Assembly: GCA_028344535.1 (NCBI GenBank) | Contig: JAOMBK010000002.1 | Coordinates: 1 to 44,613, forward strand | From: Pseudomonadota bacterium | Lineage (GTDB): Bacteria; Pseudomonadota; Gammaproteobacteria; Magnimaribacterales; D2472 | DNA length: 44,613 nt | Reading direction: 5' to 3' | In this document: positions 34,307 to 42,606 of the stretch, in pieces | Numbering within the stretch: position 1 is the first letter of the stretch | How the letters are laid out: each line of letters opens with the position of its first letter | The notes under the pieces: model-generated | What the model saw: the letters and a program-made list of their open reading frames with translations, nothing else | What the model was told of the DNA's origin: nothing | The model's database searches: none | Made by a program: the position numbers and the translations under genes

Positions 34307-34390
34307 GATATTTGCTTAAGTCGAAACTTAAGTTTTTTAAAGACATGTCTAGACCATAGCAAATGAATCATGAAATATTAAGCAAATATC
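34307..34390. promoter_or_regulatory. Motif array between the third TonB receptor and the BCCT gene
   Basis: GATATTTGCTTAA (34307-34319) and its exact reverse complement (34378-34390) form a 13-bp inverted repeat 58 bases apart. A third copy of the core AGCAAAT lies at 34358-34364, and CTTAAG occurs twice (34315-34320 and 34327-34332). Placed between divergent genes, this looks like an operator region controlling both. No known binding site is recognised. Confidence 0.45.
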
Positions 34391-34416
34391 AAAAAAATAC
34401 CCTTTAATTTTAAATA

Positions 34417-35940
34417 ATGGGTATTTATTCAGCATATTTGAGTAGACTTAGCACGATGTTTACAAAAATTGCTCCTAAACGCTTTCTTTTTTCAATTTTT
34501 TTAATTACCACCTTTATAGGGCTGACGCTTACGAATCTGAAAGAGGCTGATCAATTATTTGCTGATATCCAAAATCAGATTTCAGATAGCTTGGGTTGGT
34601 TAATAATCCTGCTTACTAATATGTTTTTAGTTTTTGTAATTTATTTGGCTTTCAGCAAACACAAAACAATCATCCTGGGTGGGCCAGATGCTAAGCCTGA
34701 ATTCTCGCGTGTAAATTGGATAGCTATGCTTTTTAGTGCTGGCCTTGGTGTTGGATTATTGTTCTATGGCGTAGCTGAACCTATCATGCATCTTAGCTCT
34801 GATATCATCCATAAAGAAGGTGCCTCTTTCTCAGACAAAGCAAATCTTTCAATGAACCTAGCCTATTTGCATTGGGGATTTCATGGTTGGGCGATTTATG
34901 GTGTTGTTGGATTATGTTTCGGATATTTTGCATATAACAACAAGCTACCCTTTCGTGTAAGCTCATTTTTCTCAGGCCCATTAACAAAAAATATTTGGGG
35001 AAGAGTGTCTTTAGATGTCATAGCAATCATTGCAACAATATTTGGCATAGCAACATCACTGGGGCTCGGGGCGAATCAAATTAATTCCGGTCTCAGTTAT
35101 ATGGGCGTTATTGAAGGTAGTTTTATTAATACCGTTGGAATTATTATCCTGATAACTCTTATGGGGTTAGCAAGCGTTGTTTTAGGTTTGAAGGTGGGCA
35201 TTAAAATCTTGTCCCAAATCAACATCGTGTTGTGTATTATTTTTCTTTCATTTATTTTTCTGACCGGGCCAACAAGTTATATTTTAGATGGCCTTGTACA
35301 AAATTTAGGTTCTTATGTTCAAAAACTATTGAGCTTGTCTACGAACACTCAAGGTTATTCAGATTCCTCTTGGCAAAATGCATGGACTCTTTATTATTAT
35401 TCCTGGTGGTTTGCCTGGTCTCCATTCGTAGGATTGTTCATTGCCAGAATATCTTACGGAAGATCGATTCAGGAATTTATAATAGGTGCTGTACTTGTTC
35501 CAACTTTTATTGTATTTATTTGGATGGGTGTCTTTGGCAATGCAGCCATCTATCAAGAATTTATAGAACCAGCATCTCTAAGTACTGCAATCAATAATGA
35601 CATAGCTGTTTCATTGTTTATTTTTCTGGAGCAATTCCCTTTTTCACAAGTAATCATGTGGCTGGCTATCGTGATTATCTTAACTTTTTTTGTGACATCA
35701 TCTGACTCAGGGGCCTTGGTGACATCGATGTTAACTGCTGCTAAAAAAGAAAATTCTAAAGATGAGCCGCCAATGATTTTAAGAGTTATTTGGGCACTAT
35801 CTCTAGGTGTAATTTCAATTGTACTTTTGGCTGGAGGTGGCATAGGAGCGTTGCAAACTTCAGTCATAGTTACAGGAGTTCCTTTTGCAATTTTAGTTTC
35901 ATTCGCTGCAAGAAGTCTCTTAAAAGATCTTAACAAGTGA
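34417..35940 (+). CDS. BCCT-family transporter (betaine/choline/carnitine/DMSP type)
   Basis: Secondary transporter for a compound with a quaternary ammonium or sulfonium group, 507 residues and about 12 helices. The family signature is clear: WTLYYYSWWFAWSPFVGLF, followed by ARISYGRSIQEF. The glycine stretch GLGVGLLFYGVAEP resembles sodium-coupled betaine carriers (BetP/OpuD type) more than the proton-coupled choline carrier BetT. The first ATG (34417) is used; an alternative at 34456 would start MFTKIAPKRF, and neither has a good ribosome-binding site. The next gene overlaps by 4 bases. The methyl-group catabolic genes downstream suggest the imported compound is eaten rather than only used as an osmolyte. 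Confidence 0.93.
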   Translation: MGIYSAYLSRLSTMFTKIAPKRFLFSIFLITTFIGLTLTNLKEADQLFADIQNQISDSLGWLIILLTNMFLVFVIYLAFSKHKTIILGGPDAKPEFSRVNWIAMLFSAGLGVGLLFYGVAEPIMHLSSDIIHKEGASFSDKANLSMNLAYLHWGFHGWAIYGVVGLCFGYFAYNNKLPFRVSSFFSGPLTKNIWGRVSLDVIAIIATIFGIATSLGLGANQINSGLSYMGVIEGSFINTVGIIILITLMGLASVVLGLKVGIKILSQINIVLCIIFLSFIFLTGPTSYILDGLVQNLGSYVQKLLSLSTNTQGYSDSSWQNAWTLYYYSWWFAWSPFVGLFIARISYGRSIQEFIIGAVLVPTFIVFIWMGVFGNAAIYQEFIEPASLSTAINNDIAVSLFIFLEQFPFSQVIMWLAIVIILTFFVTSSDSGALVTSMLTAAKKENSKDEPPMILRVIWALSLGVISIVLLAGGGIGALQTSVIVTGVPFAILVSFAARSLLKDLNK

Positions 35941-36335
35941 TTTCTAACACAGAAGAAAATAAAGAGATTGCTATTAAGTTTTTTGAAGCCTTAAGTTCAG
36001 GATCTCAAGCCTATTTAGATTTTTATAATGATGAGTCAATTATCTGGACCGCTGGTGAAAATGCTATAGGTGGAACAAGAACAAAAAAAGAAATTGTAGA
36101 CTTTGCTCAAGGTATTCTCTCCGCCTTTCCAAATGGCATTAAATTTAATATTACTGGTATAACTGCTGAAAATGAAAGAGTTGCTGTTGAGGTAAGTGGA
36201 GAGGCAATCCATGCCTCTGGAGAGCACTATAATAATAAGTATCATTTCTTATTAAAAATTCAACATGGAAAAATTCTTGAATTAAAAGAATATATGGACA
36301 CTCAATTAGCTGCAAAAATCCTCCTTGGCGAGTAA
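35937..36335 (+). CDS. SnoaL/NTF2-like protein
   Basis: A 132-residue single-domain protein of the SnoaL/ketosteroid-isomerase-like (NTF2) fold. It opens with the usual helix (EENKEIAIKFFEALSSG) and closes with HGKILELKEYMDTQLAAKIL, a typical ending of the family. The domain forms a cone-shaped pocket used by isomerases, hydrolases and simple binding proteins, so activity cannot be assigned. It starts with GTG inside the stop of the transporter gene (GTGA overlap), and no in-frame ATG occurs until near the end. Such tight coupling with a BCCT transporter suggests it acts on or binds the imported substrate. Confidence 0.82.
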   Translation: MISNTEENKEIAIKFFEALSSGSQAYLDFYNDESIIWTAGENAIGGTRTKKEIVDFAQGILSAFPNGIKFNITGITAENERVAVEVSGEAIHASGEHYNNKYHFLLKIQHGKILELKEYMDTQLAAKILLGE

Positions 36336-36364
36336 AATTTAGCCACTCATTCAATCAAAAAACC

Positions 36365-36401
36365 TGCTATAAAAGAGAATTTTTTTTAATAGCATTTTTT
36401 T
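36365..36401 (+). terminator. Terminator behind the BCCT-SnoaL pair
   Basis: TGCTAT (36365-36370) pairs with ATAGCA (36389-36394), helped by the A- and T-rich inner arms, and is followed at once by seven T. It lies 30 bases after the SnoaL-like stop. Confidence 0.6.
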
Positions 36402-36420
36402 AAAATAATGTTCAGTTTTT

Positions 36421-36487
36421 ATACAAAAAAACGTACAAAAAAATAATTAAATAAAGATTGGACAGTTATATATACAAGGCTTATTAT
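36421..36487 (+). promoter_or_regulatory. Tandem 12-bp repeat and possible promoter before the flavoprotein gene
   Basis: Two near-identical 12-base units, ATACAAAAAAAC and GTACAAAAAAAT (36421-36444), are followed by a weak promoter-like pair: TTGGAC (36458-36463), then 18 bases, then TATTAT (36482-36487). Transcription would start about 40 bases before the ATG at 36532. The whole gap is very AT-rich, so this is tentative. Confidence 0.3.
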
Positions 36488-36531
36488 CAAAAGTTAGAAA
36501 GATTTTTTTTGTTAATTTATAAAGGCTTTTT

Positions 36532-39135
36532 ATGTCTAATCAATCCTCTAAATTTCCCTCAGAAGCAGAAGTAGTTATCGTAGGGGTTGGAGGTATTGTT
36601 GGGTCGATGCTTGCATATTGGCTTGCAGACCTTGGGCAAAAAAATATCGTAGGTTTAGAAAAATCTACCATCATTCCTTCAGACATCGCGTCAACTGCTC
36701 ACGCTTCAGACTTTGTCTATAATACAACTCATGACAAGTTAGGTTGTTGGGCAACTAACTTCAGTAGAAAGTTTTATGAGGACAACGGCTTCTTTTTAAA
36801 AAAAGGTGGTCTAGAAATTTGCCGTAAAGATGATGATGCTCGCTGGGAAGAACTCAAGCGAAAAGTCGAGTCAGGCAAAGCCTTTGGAACTAATATTAGG
36901 CTAATTTCTGCATCTGAAGCTAAAGAAAAATTTCCTTTATTGGACGAGGAATCAATTCGGGGTGCCATGTGGGATCCAGATGCTGGTCTAGTTACCCCCC
37001 GCTCTCAAGATGTTGTGAACTTTGCTGTCGAGACTGCTAAAGAAAAAGGTGCCTTAAAAACATATACCGATACTCCAGCAACAGGTTTTGAAATTGAGAA
37101 TGGAAGAGTAGTAGGAGTAAAAACTGACAAAGGAATCATCAAATCTGAGAAGGTTGTAATTGCATCAGGAATCTGGGGACCATTAATGGGTGATATGGCT
37201 GGTGTACCAGTGCCGCTCATGCCAGTTGAACATCCTTTATTGTTTTTTGGACCTCTTCCAGAAATACAAGGAACAGATGAATTGCTTGTCTATCCATTAC
37301 TTCGTGACCAGGGCAATTCAGCCTATGTAAGAGACACTGGCAGACTTCATGGTGGAATGCTTGAATGGGGCTATTACGAAGATAAAGAGCCGAGACTGGT
37401 TGATCCAGAGGATATTGGAAACCCTGAAAAAACTATGATATCTGATTCTATGCGATACCTTGACCTTGAAGAAGTTGCTGAACCTTTAGAGAAAGCCTTT
37501 GAAACCACACCAATACTTAATGAGTTGGGCTGGGATGAAAAAAGCTCATTCAATGGCCTGCTTTCTGTAACTCCTGATGCTGGATCTTTAATTGGCGAAA
37601 GTCCTGAGGTTAGAGGCTTCTGGTTGTGTGAAGCAGTTTGGGTAAAAGACGGTCCTGGGTGCGCAAGACTATGCGCTGAATCAATGATGCATGGTAAAAC
37701 TCAGGTAGATATGCATGCTTTTGACATTGCTAGATTTTATCCTGCTCAAAAAGAAAAAGAGTTTGTTAAGACGCGATCATTTGAAAATGCGCAAACTATC
37801 TACACCCCTGCCGTTCATCCAAGAGAGCCCTATATTAGCCATAGGGAGCTTTATGTTAGTCCTTTTTACGAGAGAGAAAAAGAACTTGGGGGGGTTTTTG
37901 AAAATGAGGTTGCGGGCTGGGAGCGAGCTCTAGCTTATAAAAGCAATGAGCAAAAACTAGATAAGTATTTAGAAGAGATTCCTGTAAGAGAAAACGAATG
38001 GGATCGTCGTCATGTTCCCTATGAAATAGCTAATGCTGAACACCTTGCCATGAGTGATTCAGTCGGCATGATAAATCTCTCACACTTCCCTATCATGGAT
38101 ATTCATGGACCAGATGCAGAACGAATGCTGGAATATCTTTCTATAGCTAAAGTGGGTGGCAATACCCCTGAAGGACGCATGATTTATACCAATTTCTTAG
38201 ATGAGGATGGCGGTGTCCATGCTGATCTAACAATATCCCGATTAGGTGCAGACCGGTATAGAGTGGTGACAGGTGGCGCAGATGGCAATCGAGACTGGGT
38301 GACATTACGCAACTATCGAGACGATATGGGGCTCAATGCTGATATTAATATTCGCACCCACGATATTGCAACTTTAGGCCTCTGGGGTCCACAGGCTAAA
38401 AATGCTCTTGGTAATTTTGTTGATCTCAATGAATTAACCATAGAAAATTTTCCCTTTGTGGCTGCAAAAAATTTAACCCTCAATTTATCTGGGGGGAAGA
38501 AAATTGATGTTTGGGCATCGCGTATTTCTTACGTTGGTGAAAGTGGCTGGGAAATTTATTTAAATAATGATTCTGAGGAGGGTTTAGCTCTTTATGACTC
38601 GCTGTTAGAGGTTGGGGTTGTTCCAGTTGGTATTGAAACTTACGCTAATAGTAGAAGGCTAGAAAAGAGTTTTAGACTTCAAGGCGCAGATCTAGAGACT
38701 GAATATAATGCCTGTGAATCAGCCATTGAAAGACGTCTAGTCAAAGAAGCTGATTTTCATGGTAAAGCAGCCCATCTTGTTCATCGAGAAGAAGACCCCA
38801 GCGCAATTCTATGCACCATGACATTAGATAATCTCAATGCATCAGGTGAAGGTGACCGTTATCCGGTTGGATCATCGCCCATCATAGATCCAGATACTGG
38901 AGAGGTGCCGGTAGACAGCAAAGGTCGAAGATCTTACTCAACGGGTATGTCTTATTGCCCATCAATCAAAAAATTTGTTGTGATGGGTTATCTACCTAAA
39001 GATATAGCCAAACAAGGTAAATCACTTTCACTTGAGTACTTTAATGAAGACGGTGATGGAGTGTATCCAATGACAGTTCAAATAGTCGGCAAAGGGTCTT
39101 TATACGATCCAAACAATGAGAGGGTCCGATATTAA
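36532..39135 (+). CDS. Dimethylglycine/sarcosine dehydrogenase-like flavoprotein with folate (GcvT) domain
   Basis: Predicted FAD enzyme that oxidises an N-methyl group and hands the one-carbon unit to tetrahydrofolate. Domains: DAO-type FAD oxidoreductase (about 12-380, dinucleotide motif GVGGIVG at 18-24), linker/FAO_M (about 390-440), GcvT fold (about 445-730) and GcvT C-terminal barrel (about 765-860). His57 in STAHAS occupies the place of the His that binds FAD covalently in dimethylglycine dehydrogenase (STWHAAG type). Asp565 in GGVHADL is the conserved folate-site Asp. The 867-residue length fits the DMGDH/SARDH class. The methyl donor is not known. It lies just upstream of a second GcvT-superfamily gene on the same strand, 38 bases apart. 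Confidence 0.88.
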   Translation: MSNQSSKFPSEAEVVIVGVGGIVGSMLAYWLADLGQKNIVGLEKSTIIPSDIASTAHASDFVYNTTHDKLGCWATNFSRKFYEDNGFFLKKGGLEICRKDDDARWEELKRKVESGKAFGTNIRLISASEAKEKFPLLDEESIRGAMWDPDAGLVTPRSQDVVNFAVETAKEKGALKTYTDTPATGFEIENGRVVGVKTDKGIIKSEKVVIASGIWGPLMGDMAGVPVPLMPVEHPLLFFGPLPEIQGTDELLVYPLLRDQGNSAYVRDTGRLHGGMLEWGYYEDKEPRLVDPEDIGNPEKTMISDSMRYLDLEEVAEPLEKAFETTPILNELGWDEKSSFNGLLSVTPDAGSLIGESPEVRGFWLCEAVWVKDGPGCARLCAESMMHGKTQVDMHAFDIARFYPAQKEKEFVKTRSFENAQTIYTPAVHPREPYISHRELYVSPFYEREKELGGVFENEVAGWERALAYKSNEQKLDKYLEEIPVRENEWDRRHVPYEIANAEHLAMSDSVGMINLSHFPIMDIHGPDAERMLEYLSIAKVGGNTPEGRMIYTNFLDEDGGVHADLTISRLGADRYRVVTGGADGNRDWVTLRNYRDDMGLNADINIRTHDIATLGLWGPQAKNALGNFVDLNELTIENFPFVAAKNLTLNLSGGKKIDVWASRISYVGESGWEIYLNNDSEEGLALYDSLLEVGVVPVGIETYANSRRLEKSFRLQGADLETEYNACESAIERRLVKEADFHGKAAHLVHREEDPSAILCTMTLDNLNASGEGDRYPVGSSPIIDPDTGEVPVDSKGRRSYSTGMSYCPSIKKFVVMGYLPKDIAKQGKSLSLEYFNEDGDGVYPMTVQIVGKGSLYDPNNERVRY

Positions 39136-39173
39136 AATAATTTCAATGTAATAACTTAAAGGGGGGAAAAGCA

Positions 39174-40478
39174 ATGAAACATCCAAACCATCCTAGCGTC
39201 GATCAAAGCGATCGAGTGGTGCCATATAATCTTAGGCAAAGTGGCCGAACGCCTACCGAGCTTTTGATCTCAACCAGAGTAAGAAAGTCGCCTTTTTGGC
39301 ATTTATCTCATGAAGCGGGTTGCTGGAGAGCAACTGTTTATAATCGTATCTATCATCCAAGGGGGTATGTCAGACCTGAGGACGGTGGCGCCATGGTCGA
39401 ATATGAAGCTTTGGTCAATCGAGTCACAATGTGGAACGTAGCTGTTGAAAGGCAGATATGTGTCAAAGGGCCTGATGCAGAGGCTTTTACTGATTATGTG
39501 ATAACTCGAGATGCAACCAAAATTGAGCCAGGTAATGGCAAATATGCAATCTTGTGCAACGATAAAGGGGGTATTTTAAATGATCCTGTCTTGTTGCGAA
39601 TAGCAGAAGATGAATTTTGGTTTTCTATTTCTGATAGTGACCTCTTGCTTTGGCTTCAAGGTGTAAATATCTCAAAAAAATATGATGTCATGATTGATGA
39701 GATTGATGTGTGTCCTCTGCAGATCCAAGGCCCACTATCGGAGGATCTAATGGCTAAACTAGCTGGTGAAGAGCTCAGAGAAATTCCTTATTACGGTCTC
39801 ATGGAGACTAAAATTGAAGGCGCTGATGTTGTTATTAGTCAAACTGGTTTTACTGGCGAAAAAGGCTATGAAATATATGTCCGTGATGCGCATGAGAATG
39901 CTGAAATTATTTGGAATGCAGTTCTTGAGGCTGGAGAAGAGTTTGGCCTTATGGTTATTGCGCCTGCTCATCATCGTCGAATTCAAGCTGGCATTTTATC
40001 TTGGGGTCAAGATCTAGACCATGAGACTTCTCCATTCCAAGTTAATCTTAGTTATCAGGTTCCAAGAAACAAAGAAGCTGATTACATTGGTAAAGAAGAG
40101 CTAGAAAGACAACGCGCTGTAATTGATGCAGGAGAATTTCCATTCAAAATGCGAATGGTTGGTATGATTTTTGGTGGAAAGGAAGTCACTGATTATGCAC
40201 CTGATTTTTGGTTAATTGCTGATCAAGATGGCAATGATATGGGTTATGTAACCTCACCATGGTGGTCACCCGAATTAGATACAAACGTAGCACTAGGATG
40301 GGTTCCATGGTCTTCATCAGAAGTTGGAACAAAACTTCAAGTCAGATTGCCTGATGAATACTCTGAGTCTCCTGGGGTCGTTGCAGAGGGTGAAATTGTT
40401 GATGTGCCATTTAGGGAGTCTGTAAATCCTAATAAACGAGAAGTCCAAAAGGAAAAAGGTTTAGATTACGCAGAATAA
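39174..40478 (+). CDS. GcvT-superfamily folate-dependent demethylase (DmdA/LigM-like)
   Basis: A 434-residue protein of the aminomethyltransferase (GcvT) superfamily without the P, H or L proteins of glycine cleavage nearby, so a methyl-transferring demethylase is likelier than glycine cleavage. Signatures: MWNVAVERQICVKGPDAEAF, the folate-site Asp137 in GGILNDPVLLRI, and WFSISDSDLLLWLQGV. These resemble DmdA (DMSP demethylase) and the LigM/DesA aryl O-demethylases; APAHHRRIQAGILSWG leans to the latter group. About 30 N-terminal residues precede the family start at LLISTRVRKSP. A run of six G is 7 bases before the ATG, a strong ribosome-binding site. It probably forms one transcript with the flavoprotein. 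Confidence 0.85.
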   Translation: MKHPNHPSVDQSDRVVPYNLRQSGRTPTELLISTRVRKSPFWHLSHEAGCWRATVYNRIYHPRGYVRPEDGGAMVEYEALVNRVTMWNVAVERQICVKGPDAEAFTDYVITRDATKIEPGNGKYAILCNDKGGILNDPVLLRIAEDEFWFSISDSDLLLWLQGVNISKKYDVMIDEIDVCPLQIQGPLSEDLMAKLAGEELREIPYYGLMETKIEGADVVISQTGFTGEKGYEIYVRDAHENAEIIWNAVLEAGEEFGLMVIAPAHHRRIQAGILSWGQDLDHETSPFQVNLSYQVPRNKEADYIGKEELERQRAVIDAGEFPFKMRMVGMIFGGKEVTDYAPDFWLIADQDGNDMGYVTSPWWSPELDTNVALGWVPWSSSEVGTKLQVRLPDEYSESPGVVAEGEIVDVPFRESVNPNKREVQKEKGLDYAE

Positions 40479-40486
40479 ATGAGATA

Positions 40487-40515
40487 AGAGGTCGGTTTCT
40501 ATTGAACCGATCTCT
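40487..40515. terminator. Stem-loop between the two convergent GcvT-like genes
   Basis: AGAGGTCGGTT (40487-40497) and AACCGATCTCT (40505-40515) form an 11-bp stem with one G-T pair and a 7-base loop. It sits in the 39-base gap between convergent stops, so it can end both transcripts. There is no T-run. Confidence 0.65.
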
Positions 40516-40517
40516 GC

Positions 40518-41642
40518 TTATGCCCTCTCACGCCAAGGAAGATCAACGGTTGTTGCCATCAAATCTTTTTCTGGTGCAGCAATAACGATTTCCTGACCGC
40601 TTTTGGCATGCTCAATATCTAAAATTGTATAGCAAATATTCTTGTCTAATCTCGGCGAATACACCATTGCATTCATAGAGCCAACTTTTTTGCCATTAAT
40701 AAAAACAGGCCAGTGATCACCATTAGAATCTTCTATGGGATCGCCATGAATCTCAGCTCCCATCAATTTTTTTGTGGGACCGTTTTGGCTGACTAAACGC
40801 AAAGCTTCTTTGCCAATAAAATCATCCTCTTGCTCAAGATCAACCAACCAATCCAAACCAACTTCGTAAGGGTTATTAGACCTATCAATATCTGCTAGGT
40901 AGCTCAAAATTCCTCCTTCCAATCTAAGTATTATATTTGGCCCGCCTGCACTTATCTTAAACTCCTGCCCTGCTTCCCAAAGCAGTTCCCATAGGTCATT
41001 TCCTTTAGATCCATCTTGCAAGAAAAGCTCATAACAAAGCTCTCTGCTGTAGCCCATTCTTGCAATAACCATTGGAATTCCTTGATGAGTGACTTGCTTG
41101 AACTTATAAAAACCTAGATCGTTTACCCAATCCCCAAAAACCTTTGACATTAATTTAGTAGAATCTGGTCCTTGAACTTGAAGTGGTGAGACATCAGGCT
41201 CATCAATCTCTACATCAAATTTATATCCTGCTGCTATGCCTTGCGCCCATAGTAAAGAGTCCCCATCTGAGACAGAAAACCAGTAGTGATTTTCATCTAA
41301 CCTGAGCATTACAGGATCATTTAAAAAGCCCCCTTCAAAATCCAGAAGCGGCGTATACATTGCCTGTCCTATTGCACATTTTTTAATATTTCTAGGAGTT
41401 AAAAACTGCGATAAAGCCTCGGCATCAGGGCCCTTGATTTGAATTTGTCTCTCAACCCCAACATCCCAAAGCTGAACACTGTTTAGCAAGTTTTTGTAGT
41501 CTTGGATTGTTCCTTCATAACTTATTGGCATATACATGTGGTTGTATACAGAATATGCCTGAGCTCCATATTTTATGGTCGAATTAAAGTAAGGTGATTT
41601 TCTTACTCGAGGGCTGAAAACTACTTTAGAAGTCTTGTACAT
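40518..41642 (-). CDS. DmdA-like GcvT-superfamily demethylase
   Basis: A 374-residue paralogue of the convergent 434-residue protein and near the length of DMSP demethylase DmdA. Shared blocks: PRVRKSPYF, LWDVGVERQIQIKGPDAEAL, Asp109 in GGFLNDPVMLRL, WFSVSDGDSLLWAQGIAAG and DVEIDEPDVSPLQVQGP, all of which follow DmdA closely. It is therefore a candidate to move a methyl group from DMSP or a similar compound to tetrahydrofolate. No dmdB, dmdC or dmdD genes are in the window, so the call to DMSP is not safe, and I give no symbol. It is the only gene of the catabolic block on this strand apart from the MTHFR-to-FDH group upstream. Confidence 0.83.
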   Translation of the reverse strand: MYKTSKVVFSPRVRKSPYFNSTIKYGAQAYSVYNHMYMPISYEGTIQDYKNLLNSVQLWDVGVERQIQIKGPDAEALSQFLTPRNIKKCAIGQAMYTPLLDFEGGFLNDPVMLRLDENHYWFSVSDGDSLLWAQGIAAGYKFDVEIDEPDVSPLQVQGPDSTKLMSKVFGDWVNDLGFYKFKQVTHQGIPMVIARMGYSRELCYELFLQDGSKGNDLWELLWEAGQEFKISAGGPNIILRLEGGILSYLADIDRSNNPYEVGLDWLVDLEQEDDFIGKEALRLVSQNGPTKKLMGAEIHGDPIEDSNGDHWPVFINGKKVGSMNAMVYSPRLDKNICYTILDIEHAKSGQEIVIAAPEKDLMATTVDLPWRERA

Positions 41643-41707
41643 ATGAGAATGCTATCATTCTTTTTTTTGATCTCAAATAGATAAATTAAGCTTTAGTCTG
41701 CGCCACT

Positions 41708-42586
41708 TTATAGCGCGTTTTGATCATGAATTTCTGCTACCCAATCTACCGTTTTTTTTATCCCTCCAATTGGAAAAAAATGAACTTTCTCAATGTTTAA
41801 GTAAGGGTCCTTGTACTTATGATCAGATAGATCTTGAAGAATTCTTGTTGGCTCATATGGCAATAGGAGCTTGGTTAAATCTTTTGCTCTTTTGGTGAGA
41901 ACTTTCATGGAAGCGCCTATCCCACATTCAACTGAAAATTTTAATAATGTTTGAAGTTTTGCTGGACCAGCAATACCAATATGGATAGGAATATCAACTC
42001 CATCTTTTTTTATATTGTCTGCCCATTGCTTTACGACTTCTGCCTCAAAACAAAATTGAGTTACTATTGCCATCGAAGCATCTGTTCTTTTTGAAAATTC
42101 CTGTTTCCAGGAAAGAGCCTCTGAGACATTTTTAATACCTCCATCAGGGTCTATGTCTTTGCACCCCTCAGGATGTCCAGCTATATGAAGTCTTTTAAAC
42201 CCAGCTTTATCAAACAGACCTGATTCAATCAATTGAATAGAAGAATCCAAACTACCTATAGGTTTTGTTGAGCCGCCTGCAAGCAAAAGGGCCTCATCAA
42301 CTCCAGCTTCGTTCTGGTACATAGAAATCCAGTCATAGAGCATGGCCTTGTTTTTAATCATCCTAGCTGGAATATGAGGCATAACTGTAAAGCCTTCATC
42401 ATTTAGTCTTTTGGCTGTGGCAATCATTGCATCAATATCTTCATTTTGAATATGAGCTATGTACACCCTAGTATCTTTAGGTAAAACCTCAGAAAAAGAT
42501 TCGATCTTTGCTGCAGATCTTGGAATTACCTCAATGGAATACCCAGACATAAAATCATTAAAATGTGTATTACCAATATTGCTCAT
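41708..42586 (-). CDS. Divergent methylenetetrahydrofolate reductase-like protein
   Basis: A 292-residue TIM-barrel protein of the MTHFR (MetF) superfamily. It keeps HIPARMI, LLLAGGSTKPIG and the following FKRLHIAGHPEGCKDID, which match the folate/FAD sites of the family. The N terminus reads YSIEVIPR where MetF has a FEFFPP-type motif, so this is a sub-family and not the housekeeping enzyme. In this setting it would most sensibly run in the catabolic direction, oxidising methyl-THF made by the DmdA-like enzymes to methylene-THF. No ribosome-binding site is clear before the ATG. It lies 20 bases behind the HPP membrane protein gene, on the same strand as the formaldehyde and formate genes. 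Confidence 0.83.
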   Translation of the reverse strand: MSNIGNTHFNDFMSGYSIEVIPRSAAKIESFSEVLPKDTRVYIAHIQNEDIDAMIATAKRLNDEGFTVMPHIPARMIKNKAMLYDWISMYQNEAGVDEALLLAGGSTKPIGSLDSSIQLIESGLFDKAGFKRLHIAGHPEGCKDIDPDGGIKNVSEALSWKQEFSKRTDASMAIVTQFCFEAEVVKQWADNIKKDGVDIPIHIGIAGPAKLQTLLKFSVECGIGASMKVLTKRAKDLTKLLLPYEPTRILQDLSDHKYKDPYLNIEKVHFFPIGGIKKTVDWVAEIHDQNAL

Positions 42587-42606
42587 ATGAATAATTAGTA
42601 AGTAAT

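Noticed and set aside
35232..35936. Open frames on both strands inside the BCCT gene
   Set aside because: They are shadows of a transmembrane coding sequence; the real frame has family motifs throughout.
36336..36531. A glycine riboswitch before the DMGDH-like gene
   Set aside because: The gap is almost all A and T and lacks the conserved GGAGAG and CACCG blocks of that riboswitch.
39174..41642. The two GcvT-like genes as part of the glycine cleavage system
   Set aside because: No gcvH, gcvP or lpd gene is in the window, and the signatures match the DmdA/LigM branch and not GcvT proper.
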